DNA of 64,000 bases, taken from the NCBI RefSeq assembly GCF_020520425.1, contig NC_079492.1:54683042-54747041 (forward strand), given 5' to 3'. Both the position numbers and the translations under genes were made by a program. Position 1 is the stretch's first letter. Each line of letters opens with the position of its first letter. The notes beneath the pieces are model-generated. The model did no database searches and had not been told where the DNA came from. It saw nothing but the letters and a program-made list of their open reading frames with translations. Positions 58,490 to 64,000 of this stretch are shown piece after piece. This DNA comes from Spinacia oleracea (lineage: Eukaryota; Streptophyta; Magnoliopsida; Caryophyllales; Amaranthaceae).

Positions 58490-58537
58490 GGCGCCCAACA
58501 CTAGGCGTCAAAGATTTCGGCGCCCAGGGCTGGGCGT
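58490..58537. repeat. Paired GC-rich palindromes in the D LTR promoter
   Basis: Palindromes at 58490-58508 (mutated: gcgcccaacactaggcg) and 58519-58537 (ggcgcccagggctgggcg), about 80 bp upstream of the minus-strand TATA box. Confidence 0.85.
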
Positions 58538-59004
58538 TGAAAATAGGATCTGGGCAGAATTCTTTGTCAGATTGGACTCTAGAGTACGGAGTCCATTAAG
58601 AGACTTAATCCGAGTTATTTGGTGCGTATCAATTTACGACGGAATGCGTCTGGGCCCTTTACGAACTCTAGGTTCGTTATGAGTTTAATTAATACGTTAA
58701 CTCTTTTATCGAATTGCGATAGGAATAGAATTCCTTTTACAATTTCTATCTCTTTTAGGATTTATGTTGGAGTGCAACACCTTAATTCTGACAGGTTTCT
58801 ATCTTTTTATTCTTACTACTTTTAGCAATTACCTTTTACGGCAACTACTATTTTTAGCAGGTTTCTATAAATGGAAGCTTTGGCTGAAATGAAAGGGTGA
58901 TTTGAGATTCGTTATTTTATAGGAGATGCGTTGTCAAGTGGAGATTTATGTTCTAATCATCGAACCTTCCCTTTCAGGAATGGGGACAAAAGTAGGTGTC
59001 TACA

Positions 59005-59020
59005 GTTAGCCCCCACTTTG
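59005..59020 (-). other. Polypurine tract of element D
   Basis: Minus strand CAAAGTGGGGGCTAAC next to the 3' LTR. Confidence 0.75.
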
Positions 59021-59574
59021 ACTGAGTCTTGGAATAAGACAATGGTCAAAGTATTAGACGGAGTGCGTCATACAAGCCATGGTGTATGTGACCTGTTTTG
59101 CGAGGGTCTCACGAGCCCCCGAGTGATAACATTTGACTTAAGGGTCATCACTTGAAGTGTTAACATATTCCTCACGTGTCATTGGAATTTGTTAAGTATA
59201 GGAACTCCCTCACTTTGTCATTGGAAGTACCTACAGATGTATAGAAACTCCCTCACTTTGTCATTGGAAGTATCTACAGACGTCTTCAAAATCAAAGCTA
59301 TAAAGTGTAACCAGGCCTGGCCAAGCCCGATCACGAGGTAAAAATATTTTTAAAGATTCTCATTTTCAGGGTTAGCTAAACGAGAAAACCCCCTTTGTTT
59401 TTATAGGACGTAAAACGAAGGAAAATCCAGCACATTGCTCTTTTTTGGAAAAGCGGAAAACCAATCCTTTGATTTTTGAAAAAGATAAACCATCTTTTGA
59501 TTTTTGGAAAAAGATAAACCATCTTTTGATTTTTGGAAAAAGATAAACCAAGGAAAATTTATTGCTGCAACGAC

Positions 59575-59850
59575 TAAGGACCTACGCGGTTAGTGGCGCA
59601 GACCCCGCCCGCTGAAGGTGGGCGAGCCTGTCCTGCTGAGGGTGGACGCCCCGTCCGATAGAAGTGGACGAATCTGTTTTGATGTTTTGAAAATAAGGAC
59701 CTACGCGGTTTGTGATGTAGACCCCGCCGGCTGAAGATGGCGAGCCTGTTTTTTTTCGAAGATTTCATTTTGTTATTATTTTTGTTTTCGAAAAATGAGG
59801 ACCTGCGCGTTTTAGTGACACAGACCCCGCCCGCTGAATGTGGGCGAACC
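59575..59850. repeat. Repeats of the C/D 3' region, D copy
   Basis: Three or four copies of the ggacctacgcggtt...gaccccgcc(g/c)gctgaag unit, the reverse complement of the array at 32811-33280. Confidence 0.8.
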
Positions 59851-60430
59851 TGAATTTGTTGTTTTTTTTGTTTTTGAAGAATTTTGTTTTTCTTTCGAGG
59901 GATGCTCAGATTTAATTGCAACCTGAATGTGGGTTGACAACGTGCTTAGACGGACCATTGTCTCGTGGTCATTATCTTTCATGGTTTTGAGCTAGTCTTT
60001 ACGGCTCAATTTTTCCACTACTCGGGTCCTTGATTAGGGGACTATGTATAAGTATCAAAGGCGGCCTTTGTCTTGAGATCGTAATCCGGTTTTATCTTTT
60101 GAGATTATCCAAACACGGGGCTTCGTACAGTGTAGTCTGGGAATATTATTTTTAACTTTGTATACTCTATATTTTCTTTCGAGCCACTAAGCACTCGTGC
60201 TTGACGGTCATTTATTGTAAAAGAGGTTCCTTGGGGATACGCAATTTGTAATGTTCTTGATCGTGTTTGGGATCGTGCTCGTAAGTGCGAGCGATCTTTG
60301 TAGTGGTGTGCTACTCTTAACAAAGTCGTGAGGTGCGACTTTCAGTAAAGGAATCGGCAAATTTCAAGTCGAATGGATACGGCAGGACCCTATAGAAATC
60401 CGGGCTTCTTTTGGACCTGGGCTCATTTTC

Positions 60431-60479
60431 GGCGCCCAGGCCTGGGCGTTAGAAATAATTCACGCCCAAGTGGGGCGTT
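60431..60479. repeat. Paired GC-rich palindromes, first internal pair of D
   Basis: ggcgcccaggcctgggcg at 60431 and acgcccaagtggggcg at 60462, starts 30 bp apart. Corresponds to the antisense-promoter pair of C by its flank (ccgggc..ttgg..ctg.attttcggcgccca). Confidence 0.75.
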
Positions 60480-60634
60480 GAAAATATTGCTTGGGCTAGT
60501 CTTTTGATGACACAGTTGGCCTCTCGTTCGTTCGTTTATTTCACTTGGAAATTCTGCGTATTCTCTTCTCTTTTGTTTTTCTTTATTTTTGGAACGTAGA
60601 ATTTTAGAGATCATAATGAGTTGAGCTGATTTTC

Positions 60635-60682
60635 AGCGCCCAGAACTGGGCGTCGGAATATCTGGCGCCTGGTCCTGGGCGT
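60635..60682. repeat. Paired GC-rich palindromes, second internal pair of D
   Basis: agcgcccagaactgggcgtc and ggcgcctggtcctgggcg. The flank agctgattttcagcgccca and the spacer match the intron pair of the C antisense ORF. Confidence 0.8.
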
Positions 60683-62200
60683 TGAATGTGCGTCCCAGGC
60701 AGGACTTCCTCGTGATGATTTCTCGAGAAGCCGTAGCCGATTGGTGGACTACGGTGTTTGTCGCTTTGGAGAGATTATTTAAAGGAACTGTTGCTCTTAA
60801 GGTGTACAGTTATTGCAATAGTCGGGCGAGTCTATATGGCCCGAGGAATATACCTTGAGGTGTAAGACTTTGATCGCTCTTATATTTTTTTCTTTTGAAC
60901 GTGTTCGTGAAAGTTCTATACTTAGAATGTATGTGCGAACGAGCGTTCATAGAATGGCCGTTGCGTGCGGTCCATTAATCAGTTCGCTTGAGTCATTTTT
61001 TTTTTTTTGAGCAATGACTGATATTGAATAGTTTTCTTAGAAGCTTGATAGGGTTCAGGCCCATTCATGAAGTGGGCTTAAGCATCGTGCCCTTTTGATC
61101 GTTCAAACATTTACCTTGAGACTTTTTTATTTTTCTATGGTCGTTTCGTAGCTCGGAGCCCCCAAGCATGCATGTTGGGATGCTTCCTTTTGGCGTACGA
61201 TTTTTGTGGGTTCTTTCGAGAAAGATGCCTTGGGGTTCCGCTCGTGTAGGTGCGAGCTATCCCTTCCGTGGTAGGTAATACTTTGCTACCTTTAATCCTT
61301 AATGTAGAAGTCGTGTGGCTTGCATTTTGAATTTGGGCGATAAGTAGTCTTTGCCTTATGCTCTTGGTCGTGCCCGCATTAGTGCAATATGCCTTACTCA
61401 TTTTTTAGACTTGTACCGTGGGATGGTTTAACTTATGGTGCGACGTAGGCTTGTGTGGCCTAACAACGTCTCTTAGAACATTCCTCCAGGTGTTGGGATA
61501 TCATTAATATTTTTTGCATTGGAGTACTTCATCACGCCTCGTTCAGGCGCTCGAACAAGTGTAGCACCTTCTGTGTGGGTGTGTGTGAGGGGGTCGAAAA
61601 AGCACGAGGCTAATGCGTGACCTCGTCCCTCGTGGGTGTGACGCTTATTTTTGTCAAATCAAGTGTAGTTGGATTTCCTGTGAGTTTACACCCAATTGAC
61701 TAGTAATATAGGAGTCGCCATTCAGTTTTTAACGACAATGAGAAAAACTGACAAAACCCGGTTATCGTGACATAAAGGGAGTGCAATTATGTTTGACCAC
61801 GACGGCCGTAGGTTCCCTTGTGATCCCTGGTGGTGGGGATCGCTCAACGTACACCCGCAGGGTACAGATTGAGGGTTCGGGGGACTGTAACTACCGAGAG
61901 GAGTACTCGCTCTTCGATAACTCCAGAGGCAGGATATCCTTACTAGTTCAGCATAAATAATTGAAGGGACATGCGTTAACTATTAAACTAATCTGAGTTG
62001 ATTTTATCAACATACAACATATAGTACTAGATCGAACGCGATTATCTGATTCAGATTGTTTTAAGGGACCTAGCATGATAATCCAATTTCCCAAAAATAT
62101 CTTATTTATTAAGCGTGATCGAACAATCTGATTTTAGTTAGTTTAACAGTTCATAAAAGGGCGAGGAAAGCAATTAAACCATGGAAAAGGGACACATTAC

Positions 62201-62223
62201 GACGCACCTTTGAGAGGTGCGTC
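62201..62223 (-). other. Conserved stem-loop in the solo LTR
   Basis: gacgcacc / ggtgcgtc stem around tttgaga. Confidence 0.75.
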
Positions 62224-62528
62224 ACGGTTCTCAGAAAACTAACCACTTTGACTTTGCTATTTCTCCTTTTATTTAAAGAATCTCAAATTATGGGACGGGA
62301 TACGTTCTGTTCGATTTATGGATCGATTGCGACAGAACGCGTGATCAGTTTTGCAGCGTGAGGCTTAGGCTTAGTGGTGTAGAGTCAATACTCAGAATAA
62401 TAATTGTGTGTTGTTGTTGTTTTCACGTCGAACTTAAGGGTCTATTTATAGGAAAGAGTTCGTGGAAAGATAGAATTGCAGAACTCTAATCCACGAGGAA
62501 TTAGGAAAAACACGCACCAGGTATTTTC

Positions 62529-62575
62529 AGCGCCCAGGCCTGGGCGCCGATGATTTCGGCGCCCAGAGCCAGGCG
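62529..62575. repeat. Paired GC-rich palindromes in the solo LTR promoter
   Basis: agcgcccaggcctgggcgcc at 62529-62548 and ggcgcccagagccaggcg at 62558-62575, about 80 bp upstream of the minus-strand TATA box. Confidence 0.85.
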
Positions 62576-63048
62576 TTGAAAATAGGTTCTGGGCTGTTTT
62601 TCTTAGTCAGATTCGGATTCCTAGAATCCGGAGTATTTGAGATTTAAATGAGTCCTTTAGTGCGTATTAACCTTGTGGCAGGATGCGTCTGGGCCCGTTA
62701 CGAACTCTAGGCTCGTTAGGATTTTAATTAATACGTGACTCTTACTTTCGAATCTTATTAGGAATAGGATTCTCTCGCAATTTCTATCTCATTTAGGATT
62801 TATGTTGGAGTGCAACACCTAATTCTGACAGGTTTCTATCTTTTATGACTTGCCACTTTTAACAACTACCTATTACGGCAGTTACTATTTTTAGCAGGTT
62901 TCCATAAATAGCAGGTTTCGGGTGAAATGAAAAGGGGATTTGAGATTCATTATTTTATAGGAGATGCGTTGTCAAGTGGAGATTTATGTTTTCATCATGG
63001 AACCTTTCCCTTTCGGGAATGGGGACAAAAGTAGGTGTCTACAGTGTG

Positions 63049-64000
63049 CACGACTTATTACTTCGTTCGATGCAAGGATTTATAGATGTTTCTTTTTATT
63101 TTTTTTCTTATCTTTGATTTTTCTTTCGCTTTTGCTTTGGAACGATGTAGACTATGTAACGGGCGCTTGTAGGGCGAGCGTTATGTGCAGTAGTTTGATC
63201 GGAGTTTTGGTGACTCGCGATTTTCAGTTACCCTTGTTAGTGGGGTGACTTTATATATTCTAAGTAGCGATTAGAATTTGGGAGGGGTTGTAGCCATTCT
63301 AAGGTTCGTTTTACACGATCAAACCTTAGGATTGTGCCCCTATGACGTGTGTATAGCATTAACGTCGAGAATTTGCGATAAAATCGTCATTTCGAGCATT
63401 TTTAGAGTGTTTTTCTCAAGCCCCCAATTGTAGCTACGGGATTGGCTTGGTGCTATAATGCTTGGCATACGTTTTTATGCATTCATGGTGACATGGATCA
63501 TGAATAGTTTGAACCAGACTCGTTTAGTGCGAGGTACGTTCGAGTAGTGATTTGCTACTTCTCTTGTAAACGTCGTATTGTGCGACATTACCATGGTCAA
63601 GGTAGTCACATGTTGAAGTGTGCCTTGACCAAAAGCTAGGTGCCTTTCTTTACCCATAATCATATTTTATAAATTTTTTTGACTCACTTGCAACATCGAG
63701 ATAAACGCATACTTAGCTTAAACCAACGACACTTTATTATGTTCGAAGAAGTCTTTGAAAATTATTTGAAATCCGAGTCCTACTGTGTACAATCCGAGGT
63801 GTCCTAAGTAAGTTGACTTATAGAAGGGTTCGTACAGGATTACATGAGTGAATCAAAATACTGTTACGATTTTCGGAATGCTGTCTAAGGATTTGCTGGA
63901 GGCCAGGGTGCAGGCGTCAAGATATTACTTGTGCCCGTGTGGCACATGCTTTGGGCTTTTAGGGCCATCTTTTCCAGAATTGCGGGAATATAAACCATTT
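63049..64000 (-). mobile_element. Element D internal region, continuing past the window
   Basis: Resumes D after the solo LTR. Non-coding in this window, with T-rich runs and no recognised domain. gag-pol and the 5' LTR of D would lie to the right. Confidence 0.6.

Larger units (their letters stand above)
57518..59004 (-). mobile_element. 3' LTR of gypsy element D (1487 bp)
   Basis: Plus strand from tgagggggtcg to gtaggtgtctaca, the reverse complement of the C LTR. The palindrome pair lies at 58490-58537, the TATA box (minus CCTATAAATAG) near 58401-58411, and the hairpin at 58117-58139. The polypurine tract on its right fixes minus orientation. It joins the E primer-binding site on its left. 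Confidence 0.9.
59021..61583 (-). mobile_element. Element D 3' untranslated region
   Basis: Reverse-oriented counterpart of the C 3' region (for example tcactttgtcattggaagt, repeated three times at 59170-59280). No coding domain. It holds tandem repeats (59575-59850) and two palindrome pairs (60431-60479 and 60635-60682). The expected antisense ORF is absent: only about 150 bp separate the promoter-type and intron-type palindrome pairs. Confidence 0.75.
61584..63043 (-). mobile_element. Solo LTR of the C/D gypsy family (1460 bp)
   Basis: Plus strand from tgagggggtcg to gtaggtgtctaca. A perfect 5-bp duplicate gtgtg flanks it (61579-61583 and 63044-63048), and neither a primer-binding site nor a polypurine tract adjoins it. 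It is therefore a solo LTR inserted in D and not the 5' LTR of D. Palindrome pair at 62529-62575, TATA box (minus TATAAATAGA) near 62441-62450, stem-loop at 62201-62223. Confidence 0.88.

Noticed and set aside
57518..63043. Reading 57518-59004 and 61584-63043 as the two LTRs of one short element
   Set aside because: No primer-binding site beside the right copy, and it has its own perfect gtgtg target duplicate.
1..64000. CRISPR array, bacterial operon or organellar DNA
   Set aside because: No spaced identical repeats of CRISPR type; introns, LTR elements and SINEs show nuclear plant DNA.

Overview
The window is nuclear DNA of a flowering plant (eudicot). It holds nested LTR retrotransposons, three CACTA transposons with exact 3-bp target duplications, a Stowaway-type MITE, a tRNA-derived SINE pair, an F-box/FBD gene with plant introns, and AT-rich spacers. 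The copia families and the cysteine-rich peptides would suit a Caryophyllales (chenopod/amaranth) genome, but that placement is an inference from style and not from a diagnostic gene.

Layout. 1-14724: a decayed minus-strand copia element (A), with its 5' LTR at 13687-14724. A 6.67-kb CACTA element (CACTA-1, 6896-13564, TSD TTC) sits inside its leader. CACTA-1 carries one intact six-exon Ptta/Transposase_24 gene and a scrap of a receptor-kinase gene. 14725-45400: an older copia-like element (H), broken up by CACTA-3 (15137-19109, TSD TCA), a copia element B (19376-29689) fused to a Tat-type gypsy fragment C (29690-35298), CACTA-2 (35430-41076, TSD ATC), a solo LTR (41887-44252, TSD GTTTT) and a Mutator-like MITE (44773-45272, 9-bp TSD).

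45400-54870 is the gene-bearing part. It has two complete genes and one relic of small secreted cysteine-rich peptides, with tRNA-Asp sequences in the first two repeat units, then SINEs, a ~165-bp tandem repeat, and a three-exon F-box/FBD/LRR gene on the minus strand. 54870-64000 is a second insertion stack: the 5' end of copia F is cut by the 5' LTR of copia E, which is cut just after its primer-binding site by gypsy element D, and D carries a solo LTR of its own family.

Most notable. (1) C encodes a split antisense ORF (plant-mobile-domain/DUF7745-like) with its own TATA box. (2) The C/D family carries paired ~20-bp GC-rich palindromes about 30 bp apart; in every LTR and at the antisense promoter they lie about 80 bp upstream of the TATA box. 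(3) Units of a cysteine-rich peptide gene plus tRNA-Asp are tandemly duplicated. All splice sites, target duplications and homologies were read by eye within the window; no database search was run.
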